From positions 1,612,001-1,676,000 of the forward strand of contig JAWHQI010000306.1 of assembly GCA_033032865.1 (NCBI GenBank): a stretch of DNA of 64,000 nucleotides, read 5' to 3'. The stretch is from Dactylorhiza incarnata (Eukaryota > Streptophyta > Magnoliopsida > Asparagales > Orchidaceae). A model generated the notes under the pieces. It was not told the origin of the DNA and searched no databases. It saw only the letters and a list, made by a program, of their open reading frames with translations. The position numbers and the translations under genes are program-made. Below, one piece after another: positions 40,346 to 52,857 of this stretch (positions within the stretch are counted from its first letter, which is position 1; every line of letters begins with the position of its first letter).

Positions 40346-43159
40346 TGTTGCCGGAGCGAAGGTTGCATCAAGAGGCAAGTCATTATCATGTTCGCCAATA
40401 ATGAGAGTTATGGTGATGTTGTCGAGGTATCATTGTAACACCATGAATATGCCCTAATTCTCTTGGTCTTCATGGTTGGCATGGGAACTTAATGAATGTT
40501 GGCTTCCGCATTGTGTTTACTTAGTTACTCTTATGAGTAAATTGTGTTGGTTACCTTCTTATAATACTCCTCTTGTGTACGTCATATGTTGTGGGGTCCG
40601 ACCGAACTCATACTATATGACGAATATGAGCTGAGTGTAATAATCGTTGCTTGTGGAGTGGCAAAATCAACAAACCATGGTGGGGGCGGGGTGCTCGAGG
40701 ACTAGGGACTACAGGGCTATGGTGCAGCAGAGGCGCTTGCGGAGGGAAGACAATGGACAATAATGATTAGAGTTTGCGCAATGGTGCCAATGGTGGCGGA
40801 TAGTCAAGGGAGACAAAGGAGCCTATGGAATGGGAACCACGATGATCGGGAGTGGCAGTGTTGGCTGGCAAACAACTGTAGGAATGAATGAATCGAGAGT
40901 GACAGTTAAGACAAGTGGCTCGAAGCTCGAAGTAGGCGGAATCTATGGCTAGAGAGAAGGATGTTGGATGGAGACAACAGGGACTGATACAACTTCATTG
41001 AGGGTGGCGGGTTGCGCATCAGACACGACATTGAATTGCGCAATCTCATTTGATACGAGGCCCGAAGGAAAGAGGGAATGTTCAGTGCACTATGACACCA
41101 ACGTCACAAATTACGCAAGCTCCAAGGAGGCGGTGTAGCCTCAGATGCTTGTCCTTCAAACTGTAGTGGTGGTTGGGCTTTTTCTTCCCATGTCTTTGTT
41201 GTTAATATTGCGCCTGATTTTAATATTAATTTTGTGTATGAGTTGGTTGTAGGTTCGGATGTACTAATAATCTCACTAGTCATAAGGTAAGTTTTGATTC
41301 TCTGGGCGATCATTACATGATTTCCGCTATTGATGAGTCACTTCATCATATTAAAATATTTGGGATTATCATTGCCTACATTTATCTGATCATATTTAGC
41401 TGTTAATAAGGTTTATTATTATGTTCCAGGAATGAAGATGAATTTGATTCATACTGCCATATTTAAAGAGCGATGTTAAATGCAGGCCGATTTTGGCTAT
41501 ATGCAAGCCACAGTTTTTTAAAAAAAAGGTATCATTTTTCTTTTTCAACCTACAGGCCATAGAACTAGTCTTATACGCACCGCCATCGCCCACGACCCGT
41601 GCAGCCGCCGGATGAGATCGAGCTTCCTCTCTGATCTCCTCTCCCTCCTCCGGCGACTCCTCCTTCCCTTCTCTTCTCCGGCCGGCGAGCTCCTCTCTCT
41701 TCCTTTATAACTTATTTTTCTATTTTCGAAAATGCTCCATTTATCCAAAATGTTGTAAATTGTATTATGCATCTGAATTTAATTAAAGGATAGTGTTTTG
41801 TGCATAAATAAAACCCGGTGTTTTGTGATGTTACACGTCTTTTATTGACTGAAGCCTTGAAAGGGGTGGCCACAAACATATTTTTGTGATATATATAATC
41901 AAAATGATTATAATGTATTTTGTTGGACTATTATTGTGGGTCAAATAGACTGCAAAAATGTACTTATTTGTCTTTTATGAATGCTATATTTTACTTAGTG
42001 ATTTATTTAAGAAAAGATTAATTTGATTTTTGAATATGGTCTATAAATATGAAATTTGGCATGCATGAATAATTTTTTGGCCTGCATGAATAATTTTTTG
42101 TCCTGCATATATTCGCGGCAATATTACAATTGTATGTGAATGTCAAGCTTCCCTCCAGAGAGCGAGAGCAATAGCAAGAGAGCGCTTCAACATAGCATTT
42201 TTCCTTGGATTTTCAAAAAATAAAAGAAATAAATAAAAAGAAAAAACAGTGAATCAAATGACTGAAGCTAATCATACACCTAATCTAAATTGCAAGAGGC
42301 TAGGTTAAGGACAAACGGATGCAATGGAGTGAGTGAAATACAATCCCCAGACACTACAATATACTTTGGGCTCAAGCAACCACATGCACCCTCCCTTCTC
42401 ATTCCACAATAAACCAATAAATGCCTAACAATCAAATGTTAGTAACATGGGTAGAGATGAGGAGGATATGATTGTCACGCAAAAAAGAAGAAATAGTTAG
42501 GCCTTTTGAGATAAAAGCTAAAGTAGGTATTTCCATTTTGATGGGAGGATCGATACAAAGAAAGTAGAGGCATGAATTGAGTAACGTGATACATTTTGTC
42601 CTGTTGATGTGACATGATAAAGTTTTCTTTGCCTGACAGAAGCCTAATCATGTCTTGGCATGGTGGTATGCTAACCTAAAAGGTTAAATTCATGAAGATT
42701 TTCATAGGCTATATATGAGGATATTTGAATAAGGCATATTATATCTCATAGGGTATATATGAGGACAGATAGAAAATGAAACAGTCTAAGACAACTACAA
42801 GAATAATCAGATGAAAATACACCACGTTGTTTTGTAGACAAGTAGACACTCTGAGAGTAAAACTTGGGATCAAATCCTTGGGAGTAAATCTTGATGAAAT
42901 ACACCTCTCGACAATATTCTAAACAATATAAAATAGACTTAGGTAGATTTGGCATGCACACTGAAGGTTGGAAACTGCATCAATTATGGAGTAGATAGAG
43001 TTATTGTCGAAGGGTTGAAGAGAAAAAAATCTAAGGTAACATAAACAAAAGTTGCCGACCGCCTTAGGTGAAACTCAACATGATAGAATAAAAATTGAGG
43101 ATTCAAAAGACCAACTCTAGGTAATTGAGATAAGACTATTGATGATGCTTCAAGAAATA
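40346..43159. other. Mixed transposon debris and AT-rich sequence
   Basis: 40680-41110 resembles the leader and gag part of a gypsy element on the - strand, with a primer-like TTGGTGTCATAGTGC (as complement near 41086-41100). 41560-41740 is GC-rich and encodes an Arg-rich - strand ORF without a known domain. 41750-43150 is AT-rich with no gene seen. Confidence 0.35.
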
Positions 43160-43470
43160 TGTTACCCCGGTGGAATCGCGTTCGATTGCCCCAGTCGAGC
43201 TGTAGTAATTAGAGGAAGGGAGGTGGAAGAAAGAAGGAATATAGGAGAGAAATTCAGCCCCTGAGGCTCATTTAATTGATCTTACTTCCAAGATAATCAG
43301 CATTAGGTCTTACACAGGAGCCCGAAAAACAAATGTGATAATAAGATAGGGATGACGGAGTGCACGATGCCCGTGCGCACTACTGGTCAACGTTCCTCGT
43401 CTCCTTGGTGCAGACATTGATATACGCACCACACGCGAGGGCGCCCTCTCCCTCATCTGTATCCGTAACA
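43160..43470 (-). mobile_element. 3' LTR of the chromovirus
   Basis: TGTTACGGATACAGATGAG to GGGGTAACA on the - strand. Against the 5' LTR it lacks about 95 bp in the middle (the segment from 47440 to 47510). CATTTTTCAGAGGGCGAC-like purine sequence precedes it. Confidence 0.8.
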
Positions 43471-43497
43471 ATGTCGCCCTCTGAAAAATTCTTCTCC

Positions 43498-45862
43498 TCA
43501 AGGTAGAATCTGGGAACAGGTAGCGGTCCACCCATGAGGCCTTGGATGGGGATCGCCCAATCCAATGCACCGAGAACTGGTCCACAGAGAGACCCTCCTG
43601 GAGGGAAGTGTGCATATCTTGAATGAGGTAAGGTAATCCAGTGGTGCGGTGCTCGGTAGGGCAGGAGGTAATGTCATTTCCACAGGGTGGTCACCTATTA
43701 CCTGTTTCAGCTAAGAGACATGAAATACCTGATGGAAGCGGCTCACCGGCGGCAACTGTATCTGGTATGCAGCAACGCCTACACAGGTGAGGATCTCAAA
43801 TGGGTCATAGAACTTGGCCTCCAACTTAGTATGAGCCCACAAAGAGACTGAGATCTCGGTATGGGCGAAGTTTGGCAAAGACCTTGTCTCCCTCCATGAA
43901 TTTGATGTCGCAGCCATGGTTATCAAGATCGCAATCCGGATCGATCCTATGATCCAGATTTTGTAAATCGATCCAGATCTTACCCAGGAACTAAATCGGC
44001 ACCTCTACGGCTGGGATCACGATCCTGATCTTAGGATCGTTAGGATCGCGATCTCGACCCGATTCTACCGGTCCAGCCAAAGGGAACTAGAAACATGTCC
44101 AACTCTATCCCGACCTCATTCAACTGGTCCAACGCCCATACCTCATCGTTTAACCCTATCCCAATCCTGACCCCCATACCCCATCGCAGAATCATATCTT
44201 GTCGTTTTACTCTAGCTCAAGTGTCGACTGCAAACGGAGGTCAAGGGCGACATCTTCGATCACTTCTAGTTCAGACGTCTTCCTTTTCCTTCCTTACATA
44301 GTTCCATTTCAGGTGGTATCAGTGTCTTCTCTTTCATTCCAGCATATGAGCAATCCAGTGGTCAACAATCCAGTAGCTTCCTGCTTCCCAGTCATCGTTT
44401 TCTCTTCCTTTCTAACGTAAGAGCAATCCGGTGGCTAGAAATCCATTATACGAGCAATCCAGGATTCCTGCTTCCAGCGTACGAACAATCCAGCAATCCA
44501 GATCCGTCTTCATGCTTCCAAGCTTCCAGCAGTTCATCGGCCCATATTCGTTTTTAGTGTTAGTAGCCATTGGGCATCCTACCTAAAACTAAAAATGAAG
44601 TTAGAACGATATAATCTTTTTTATTTAGTTATTCAATTATTTTTTGATATAATTATTCACATACTGCTCAATTTAATGATTTTTTGTTAATTAAGCATGT
44701 AATTGGATGATACAAAGTTCAGTTTTATATTTTAGTCTTAATATATGAATGTAGTAGGATTTTGCGATCCTCAATCCGAACCTACGATCTGATCCGATCC
44801 AACCTCGAAACGATCTCACCTAGGATCTCGATTCCGACAACCTTGGTCGCAGCGATGTTGATAGACCTGGGTAACCATCCTACCTTGGGACCGCTGAAGG
44901 TGGGCGCGCAACTGAAGAAGAGTTGTGTCACGATCCTGTAATATATCTGCAAACTCGGAGTGGTCGTCGTGGGTGCAGAAGGCCGTCTTGGAGACGTCCT
45001 CGTGGCGAACCCATATCTGGTCATAGTCGGACTACAGGTCAAGCTTGGAGAAGAATATCGTCCACCGCAGTTCATCCAATAACTCATGAATTAGCGGTAT
45101 GGGGTGCTTGTCTGAAATAGTCGCCTTGTTGAGCTTCCGATAATCCACACAAAACCGCCAACTGTCATTCTTCTTCTGAACGAGGATGAGGCCCCCAACC
45201 AACATATCACCTCCTATAATGTGTTCGATCTCATCCTTCTGAACGTGCTCAAAGCGGTAGGGACAGACGAAAATAGCATCCACCCCTAGTTGAATGGCAA
45301 TGCGGTGGTCGAGCGGGCGTGGAGATGGAAGATAGGTAACATCAGAAACGCCACTAAGAAAATGCCCAGGGCGCGCTACAGCTGGAGTGGTGTAGAGGCA
45401 AGCGGTCGGGTCGGCGCAACAACATGCCACAGTATGCGACAAAGTCCACCGACGCAGTTTTCTGTATGGAATGGAAAGCAACCGCCTGGCGGATGAGGGA
45501 GGCATCCCCCGCCAAAAGTAAAAGAACCACCGACTAATGAAAATGCATTGTCAAGTGATTCCATTTGACATACACGCCAAGGGTACGGAGTCATGTTACG
45601 CCCAATATAATGTCAACGCCACTGAGCTCAAAGGAGTAGAAATCCGCCCTACGAGGGCAATGTCCAACGGTCATCTCCGGTCCCACACAGTGCCACTCTT
45701 GGCTTTGCAGAGACCGTCGCCTAAGCAAACTGAGAAACGAGGAGCATGAGATGGGTAAATGTCGAGTCGTGTCCCCAGTCGCTGGGAGATGAAGTTGTGG
45801 CTGGCCCCACTGTCAATCATCACAATCACGAGGGAGACATAAAGGGAACCAAAGAGCTTCAT
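43498..45862 (-). pseudogene. Chromovirus pol remnant (protease, RT start, IN end, chromodomain)
   Basis: Protease: VIMIDSGASHNFISQRL. Reverse transcriptase start: SWRFCVDYRKLNKATISDKH and IPLIHELLDEL. The RT frame stops after KTAFCTHDDH and continues as the integrase C-terminus (LLQLRAHLQRSQGRMVTQVY, then after the hAT insertion KFMEGDKVFAKLRPY, VGVAAYQIQLPPVSRFHQVF). The YxDD palm, RNase H and the integrase catalytic core are gone, so about 2 kb was deleted. Confidence 0.85.
43915..44845. mobile_element. hAT element (931 bp) copy 1, GTCGCAGC duplication
   Basis: A perfect 8-bp duplication GTCGCAGC is at 43907-43914 and 44846-44853. The ends CATGGTTATCAAGATCGC and the complement CAAGGTTGTCGGAATCGAG are inverted repeats. 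The subterminal parts are dense in GATCC/GGATC motifs. It is the same family as 52858-53806. No transposase is present, so it is non-autonomous. Confidence 0.92.
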
Positions 45863-46395
45863 GGTTTGTGGGCCAGAGATGCAGCCAACTGCGAAGCAAG
45901 GGAGGTTTAAATGATCTTATCATTGGTGTGTCATAGTCCTCTAGGGCTTTGAAATCCTAAAGGGTGACCTCTAGCTCCTCGCCAATGGTGACGCAGAGTA
46001 GAAGTGTTTATAACAGAAACAAATGCTCTTAGTTCGAAGATCATGGTATTCTTGGTTGGTCATTCATGGGCTGGTCGGCGACTAGCGAGATCGGGGTGGT
46101 GGTTAGGGACGTGAGGGAGCCGCGACATGCTAGGTTGGTAGTTGAAAGGGCGTTGGAGGGTGTTCAACCTGCCGAGGTTGAAAACTCCCGCGAGGTGGGT
46201 GGGGGGGGAGGGGGCGACGGATTTGACATTAATCTATTTCCACCAAGCGGCCGAGATCCAAGGCATCGATAATAGACCGGGGGTGGTGGGTGCGAAGGCG
46301 GGACCGAATGTGGGAATGTAATCCCTGCATGAAGAAGCTCAAATAATGATCTGACGGTAAGCCTTGAGCATGCATTGACAACACAATGAACCCAT

Positions 46396-46870
46396 TTATG
46401 TAGTCGCTAAGGAGGCCCGATTAGCGAGCACCACAAAGACATTCCATCGCCATCCCAGAATAGCGAACATCATAACGGAAGATAAGGGACGGTTGGAGTT
46501 CTGGCCACGCGAAAGAAGGATTGTTACGAGGGAGTCACCGGACCCAATGAAGGGTCGATCCTTCCATGCTGACAAGAACAATGGGGATCTTCTATGCCTA
46601 GGAGGTATGATTTATGTCCAAGAATTGTTCGCTCGAGCAATACAACTCATTGGATTCGTCCCGTTGAAGGTAGAGACGTCGAAGGAGCGGGTTGGTGGTA
46701 AAGCAACGAAAGGCAGTAGGGGAGGTTCGACGGTAAGTCCCGAGGGGAGGTCAAGAACTGAAGGGGAGTCAACATTGGAAGTCGGCGAAGTGCCCAACCG
46801 ACCGACTATGAAGGTATCAAAATTCGCATTTAACCACTGGATTAGGGCTTGGAGAGAGCCGATCGACAAC
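46396..46870 (-). pseudogene. Chromovirus gag fragment
   Basis: The - strand frames carry ALIQWLNANFDTFIVG and then FDVSTFNGTNPMSCIARAN, matching the start of the gag domain ('LP.F.G.NP..W...A'). The following frame at 46396-46581 is shifted. Confidence 0.6.
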
Positions 46871-47278
46871 TCATGAGCATCGAGGTGGTGGGAGATGGTT
46901 GGACCGGTGCTGAGCCGCAGGAGTGTCTGATGGTACGATAGAACGTAGTTGGGGCGTGCATAGGAAGAGGTGGAATGGATGGGGCGGAAAAATAGCGGCG
47001 AACAGCTGTGCTGGGAGCAAGGGAGGTGGAATCGGCGTTGGAAGCAAAGGTGGAAGCAATCAGTGCTAGGAGCAGGGAGTTAGGGAAAGGAGTCGCGGAT
47101 CTCGCAGCAGTCGTAATCGTCGGACCGTGCAGGCGCTGATGCACGGGCGTCGACGGGTGCGAACGAGGAGCGGACGGGGGTGCGGGTGTGGCGACGTGCT
47201 AGGTGCCAGGAGAGAGGATGCGGGATCGTTCTTCGGGGCACGAAGACCACTGCCTGGAGATGGCGAGGTGGAACCAAA

Positions 47279-47684
47279 TGTTACAGTGGTGGAATCATGT
47301 TTTATTTCCCAAGTCAGGCTATGGGAATTAGAGGGGGTGGGGGAGGGAGGGAGAGAAGGAAGGAATAAAGGAGATAAAATCAGCCCCTATGACTCACATA
47401 ATTGATCTTACTTCCAAGATAATCAACATTAGGTCTTGCATAGGCTTAGATAGTGTCTTGCTTAAAGCCTCAGAAAACATAAAAGGACAAACGGTAAATA
47501 ACCAAACGGGCCCGAAATACAAATGTGAGAATAAGATACGGGTGACAGAGTGTGTGATGCCCATGTGCATTACTGACCAACATCCGCCATCTTGTTGGGA
47601 TCTGTTTCCTTGCCTCATAGTTCCTATCATCGATATACACGCCACACGTGAGGGCGCCCCTCACACTCGTCAATATCCGTAACA
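47279..47684 (-). mobile_element. 5' LTR of the chromovirus
   Basis: On the - strand it begins TGTTACGGATATTGACG and ends CCACTGTAACA, followed by TTTGGTTCCACC as a possible primer site. Length 406 bp. Confidence 0.8.
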
Positions 47685-47850
47685 AGATCAACCTCATCAA
47701 TGAAAGACATTCATTCTCCATAAAAAAAGGAATAATATGTTTTCTTGTCAAAATCTTCCCTAGAGGTTTGTAATTTGAGAACTTTCAGATGATGTCGTTT
47801 TGAAAGGTAAACTCATTTAGCTCTCATGAAGTAAAAAAGGATTTTAAAAC

Positions 47851-49675
47851 TGTTGAAATTATTAATATTGAGTCTTTATGTGTGTTTAGGGTTTTGTCTC
47901 ACGTCGTAGTTTAAAGTCTAATATTCCTTGTAACTCCTATCAATTACCCCATTGTGGAAGAATATATTGCACCTTCTATTTCTTTTCATATATTCTAACA
48001 TGGTATAAGAGCAGGAATTAACTCCCTGAAATTTCGTCATCCTAATTGTCGGCGAATTAATTCTCTCGGTGGATTCAGCTCCTACCGTGAGTTGATTCCT
48101 TCCTCTCGTTCTCGTCCACCAGCTCTGCTCTTGTTCCCGTGCAATCCCGCTTCCGCTCCCATCGAGGAGATCGGTTTTTGATTTCATCGGCGGGAGCGTC
48201 CTTTGATCCCCTCGGCGGAGGGAGCGATGTCTGATCTACTGCGATCCCCTCGACGGAGGGAGCGATGTCTAATCTCCTGCGATCCCGTCGAGCTTGCCGC
48301 TGCACTTCGACAAAGCAGATGATCTTCCTCTCCGGCTCCTGTTCTCGTCTGCATTTCTACTCCCATCGACCGAGCCTGTTGTTGCAGTCCGCCTCCATGC
48401 GTTCGTGCTCTGCTGCTTCTGATTCCGGAAGGGGTGCTCGACTGTGTTCCCATCGACTTCCTGTTGCTTCCTGTCGGGGATTCTCGGTGGCTCCACGATG
48501 CTTCTCCTCTTCTGATCACGTGAAGCTTCCCCTCTGCCATTCCCGATGGAGCTTCTTCTCCCACAGATATTGTAGTTGCTCCTCTATCCGCGTTTATGTC
48601 GTTGTTGGTCATCGACAATCCCATCGAGCACCTATCCTATTGTTGTTGCTCCCGTGTCAAGCTCCTCTCCTTGTCGGGCTCCCTCTGTTCGCCGCTACTT
48701 GAGCCCTCTCCTCGCCGTTGCTTGAGCCCTCCACTCACCGTTGTTTGTGTATGTGCTCTGCTTGCTGCATCTTGAGCACATTCTAACCTGCAACCTTTAT
48801 CCATTAATGTTTTCTTTGTTATTTAGGGTTTGTGACGTTTTATTTTCTTGTTCGTGTTTAATATTTGTGTGTTATATGCCTTCATGCACGTGTTCCACGT
48901 GAGGGGGAGTGTTCGTGACGAAGACGACTCAGGTGACATTTTCCCAACTCTCGCCTTAGTCACACACGGCCTCCGGGCATATTTTTTGCGTTGTCTCCCC
49001 AATTTTTCTTCGTTGTTGGGTGGGGGTGGTATGACCTTTGTTGGTTGACCCCATTCTAGCAGGCAACCTTTATCCATTAATGTTCTCTTTGTTATTTAGG
49101 GTTTATGTGACGTTTTATTTTCTTGTTCGTGTTTAATATTTGTGTGTTATATGCCTTCATGCACGTGTTTCACGTGAGGGAGAGTGTTCGTGACGAAGAC
49201 GACTCGAGTGACATTTTCCTGACTCTCGCCTTAATCACGCACGGCCTCCGGGCGTATTTTGTGTGTTGTCTCCCCAATTTTTCTTCGTTGTTGGGTGGGG
49301 GTGGTATGACCTTTGTTGGTTGACCTGATTTCTGCTCTGGGAGCATCCAGCCTAATCATGGTCAGTTTGGGGAACCCACGTCGTGTGGCTTGTGCCTGGT
49401 TGGATTATCCCCGGTGACACGCGGTTGGTCCCTGGTAGCTGTTGTTTTGTCCCACATAGCCTACCATCATTACATTTCTTTTTATGATGTTTTCAAGTTG
49501 GAGGTTTCCCCTCCAGCTTGAGGGAGAGTGTTGAAGTTATTAATATCGAGTCTTTATGTGTGTTTGGGGTTTTGTCCCACACCATAACTTTAGGTCTAAA
49601 AATCCTTGTAACTCCTATAAATTTCCCCATTGTGGAAGAATATATTACACCTATTTCTTTTCATATATTCTAACA
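47851..49675 (+). mobile_element. Non-autonomous LTR element, 1.8 kb, AAAAC duplication
   Basis: The 5' LTR is 47851-48000 (150 bp) and the 3' LTR is 49529-49675 (147 bp). Both run TGTTGAA...ATATTCTAACA. The duplication AAAAC is at 47846-47850 and 49676-49680. The primer site TGGTATAAGAGCAGG follows the 5' LTR and a purine tract (TTGAGGGAGAG) precedes the 3' LTR. The interior (1.5 kb) encodes no gag or pol. It must rely on a copia-type partner. Confidence 0.93.
48781..49326. repeat. Tandem duplication of about 272 bp inside the 1.8-kb LTR element
   Basis: Two copies start TTCTAACCTGCAACC (about 48781) and TTCTAGCAGGCAACC (about 49052), with shared ATTTAGGGTTT, CATGCACGTGTT and GACGAAGACGACTC. 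They differ at about 20 sites. Confidence 0.88.
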
Positions 49676-49901
49676 AAAACTAATAATTGGAATAGTATGG
49701 GCCAAAGTGTAAGTCGCATATTCCATATATATTTCAATGTATTTTCCCCAAAATATTACATCTACCAAGAGGATGTTTTACATCAATTAGTAATTATAAA
49801 CTTAACAAAAGAATACATGCATAAATAACCAAAGGTAAAGTAATATATGAATAACAACTTTAACAAAGTATGCAACATATAGCAGAGTAGAAGAGAACAA
49901 C

Positions 49902-50071
49902 CTCAAGTCCTGCACAAAATGGCAACTCAGCTTGGTCCTCCCCAGTCTCATTTTTATTGTCCTTGTTATCCAAAAACACAGAATATCCAACACAGGCATA
50001 CTTGAAGTCCGACAGGTTACGTCCAGCATTACTGGCTTCCATCTCAGATTCCCCCACAATGTAGCTTGGTA
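49902..50071 (-). CDS. Unrecognised plant protein, internal exon (170 nt)
   Basis: On the - strand the acceptor is CATTTTTTAAACAG and the donor CTTGAG|GTTGTT. After TA, which completes a split codon, 56 residues follow: PSYIVGESEMEASNAGRNL, then FKYACVGYSVFLD, an acidic linker (DNKDNKNETGEDQ) and ELPFCAGLE. The exon is in phase with the one at 38239, 11.6 kb away. Its sequence looks like a conserved protein (mixed hydrophobic core, no low complexity), but I cannot name a family. Upstream exons should lie beyond 50071, and none is certain. Confidence 0.66.
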
Positions 50072-51515
50072 CTGTTTAAAAAATGCATAAATCAGAGAGC
50101 CTTAACATCAATGTACCAAACCTTCTTAACTAAAGCACACAATGAGAGAACTAATTGATCGAAATTTTCAGTGTAGATAAATATAAATACTTAAATATGG
50201 ATCTACTAAAAATAATACACAGAAACATATTGGTATAGATTGCTGGTTTTTAATAAATCATCTTTTGAATCACTTCACTGATTAGATGAATTTGAATTAA
50301 AAAATACTTTCTAAATACCAATAATATTTTCTTTTCACTGAAATTTTTAGGAAACTTTAAAGAGAAGTACATACCAGTCATCTAACTGGCAACAGTTTTT
50401 CACTTAATAATTTTACTATGACAGAACAAACATTTTTAGGCATATTTTAGCACTAAACTCCATCTTAATTTTTGGATGTTTTCCTATAAAAAGGGTTCCA
50501 CGAACACTGAGTTCTTACACAGATGGATTTGATAATCATATCTCCCTTGTCCCTTCCCAGATGTCTCTCTCTCCTCTATAGCATCAGTCACCTTAAGGGT
50601 GAAACTACAAGAGAATTCCATCACCAAGGAGACACAGAAATACTTGGACATAGTCATCAACTCATTATCTTGATTTGTTGGCAAACTAATTCTATAGGCC
50701 TTCTTACTAATGCAACTCCATCATGTTTTAAAGGCAAAATCAGTATCCTTGTATCACTTTCCTCACTTGATCCACCACCACTTCAAAGCTTTTGAGGGCT
50801 TGACTGAACCTTCAGACTCCCCCTTAGGAAGCTTGCATGATCATTATTTGCATCCCTTTAATTACAAGTCTTCAAATTCAATTGGCTGACAATATTTTAG
50901 ATCTCAACCATAAAATTTAAGTAAAAAATTCATTAATAACCTCAATCCCTATGATACAGAGAGTTTTAAGATGGAGTCGACGATAGTGAGGATCGTGGAG
51001 AAGGAATGAATGATTATGCTATCAAGTTGTTCGGGCCAAAGGGTTTCATGATCTCAACCTTAGAGGGAAGCATCCCTTTTAACAAGAGGGTGACCGGAGA
51101 TGTAGAAGGAGATAACAGAGCCTTATTGTGGCATCCGTTGCAGGAGCTCCAGGGGAGCATTTAACCGACTAAGAAAACTAAAAAGGAGATAATTCTTGCT
51201 AGCATTGCATATCCCAAGGAGGACTTTAAATAGAAGATACATGACACACTTTGCGAATAAGTGCACATGCTCGGAATATTTGCTAAACTATCTAAAAGAT
51301 AAACACTTAAACTACTCAAAAATGACATAAAAATAATAAAGTTACATAAAACATGAAGCAAAAGATGGCTAGCCTATGCTATGTCAGATATCTCAACCTG
51401 GAACCTCTTTATTCTTAGATGGGTTTTCCCGCTATTCAACATCATTGGGGCCTTACCATGATTTGTGGAAGGACCCCCTCGCCGCCTTTGTGGAATCGTT
51501 GTATTGTGGTTGCAA
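50072..51515. other. Intron sequence and transition to a gypsy element
   Basis: AT-rich. A - strand ORF at 50484-50684 might hold a host exon (it has EFSCSFTLKVTDAIEE), but I find no good splice frame. From about 51370 the sequence may belong to the element that follows. Confidence 0.35.
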
Positions 51516-51686
51516 TTTATTCTCCAATTATGTATTTTATTACGCATCTCACTCGCGTATGTTTGTACGGCTTATTGAAGTGACCGCCCAATAAGACCCT
51601 AATAGAATAATCCATCAAATTTAGGTAACGTGGTAATTAAGGCAAGCAAAGAAATTAAAGTACTAAATTAAATATTTTCTACAAAT

Positions 51687-52525
51687 TTTAAAATTAAAGA
51701 AAGAAATATATTAAAAAATCTCTTCTTTAATTGTAGAAAAATCAATGAGAGAATATGGAAATGAAAACTTTGGAAACCCTCCCACTCTTTGGAAACCCTC
51801 CTCTCTAAAATATCCTTAAAATAATTTTAATTCCTTGTTTTAAAAACCCTCCTCTTTAAGAAGAACAGGCCCCTTCTGAAGAAGGAAGCTGAGGAGAAAT
51901 CGAGAACACGGATGTCCTTGTTTGCTCGATATCCCAGCAGATCCTCCCAGTCGATGTCCTTGTTTGCTCGATTTTAAAATTAAAGAAAGAAATATATTAA
52001 AAAATCTCTTCTTTAATTGTAGAAAAATCAATGAGAGAATATGGAAATGAAAACTTTGGAAACCCTCCCACTCTTTGGAAACCCTCCTCTCTAAAATATC
52101 CTTAAAATAATTTTAATTCCTTGTTTTAAAAACCCTCCTCTTTAAGAAGAACAGGCCCCTTCTGAAGAAGGAAGCTGAGGAGAAATCGAGAACACGGATG
52201 TCCTTGTTTGCTCGATATCCCAGCAGATCCTCCCAGTCGATGTCCTTGTTTGCTCGATTTTAAAATTAAAGAAAGAAATATATTAAAAAATCTCTTCTTT
52301 AATTGTAGAAAAATCAATGAGAGAATATGGAAATGAAAACTTTGGAAACCCTCCCACTCTTTGGAAACCCTCCTCTCTAAAATATCCTTAAAATAATTTT
52401 AATTCCTTGTTTTAAAAACCCTCCTCTTTAAGAAGAACAGGCCCCTTCTGAAGAAGGAAGCTGAGGAGAAATCGAGAACACGGATGTCCTTGTTTGCTCG
52501 ATATCCCAGCAGATCCTCCCAGTCG
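51687..52525. repeat. 286-bp tandem triplication in the 5' LTR
   Basis: Units begin TTTTAAAATTAAAGAAAG at about 51687, 51973 and 52259 and appear identical to one another. Each ends in CCTTGTTTGCTCGAT and joins the next through a short overlap (GATTTTAAAATT). The 3' LTR holds a single diverged copy at 57291-57600. Confidence 0.92.
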
Positions 52526-52857
52526 AGTTCCCTCCCAGCCTCACTGAAACCAGCAAACAACCCTTGTTTCGACTAGCCAAGTCACTCCGTCGCTACCTCC
52601 GGCCCTTACGGACCACGAGAACCTCACCCCCATCATTCTCCATCGTCCCCGACGAAATTCTGCCATGGATCGACCGCCTCCAGCCTCAATCTCATCTTCA
52701 GAGTTCTTCCTTGCTCCAAGCAACGTCTCTACTCATCGGTGACCTTCCTCTCCCTCTGTTCAGTCACTGCCAAGTCATCCTCGACAGTTTGCTCCAGTCG
52801 ACCACTGCGACTGATCTACTATTCAGAAGCCCAGTCAGCCCATCAGTCCCTTCAAAC

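Larger units (their letters stand above)
43160..47684 (-). mobile_element. Chromovirus (Ty3/gypsy) with large internal deletion and a hAT insertion
   Basis: On the - strand: 5' LTR (47279-47684, 406 bp), gag (about 46400-46870), protease (45671-45862, IDSGASHNFIS), start of reverse transcriptase (about 45000-45250), then directly the integrase C-terminus (about 44850-44940 and 43700-43915), a degenerate chromodomain (43498-43600) and 3' LTR (43160-43470, 311 bp). Both LTRs end in TGTTAC...GTAACA. No 5-bp duplication is seen. A hAT element sits in the integrase region. Confidence 0.85.

Noticed and set aside
43380..43683. Several overlapping - strand ORFs as separate genes
   Set aside because: They are frame-shadow reads of a decayed chromodomain and the adjacent LTR.
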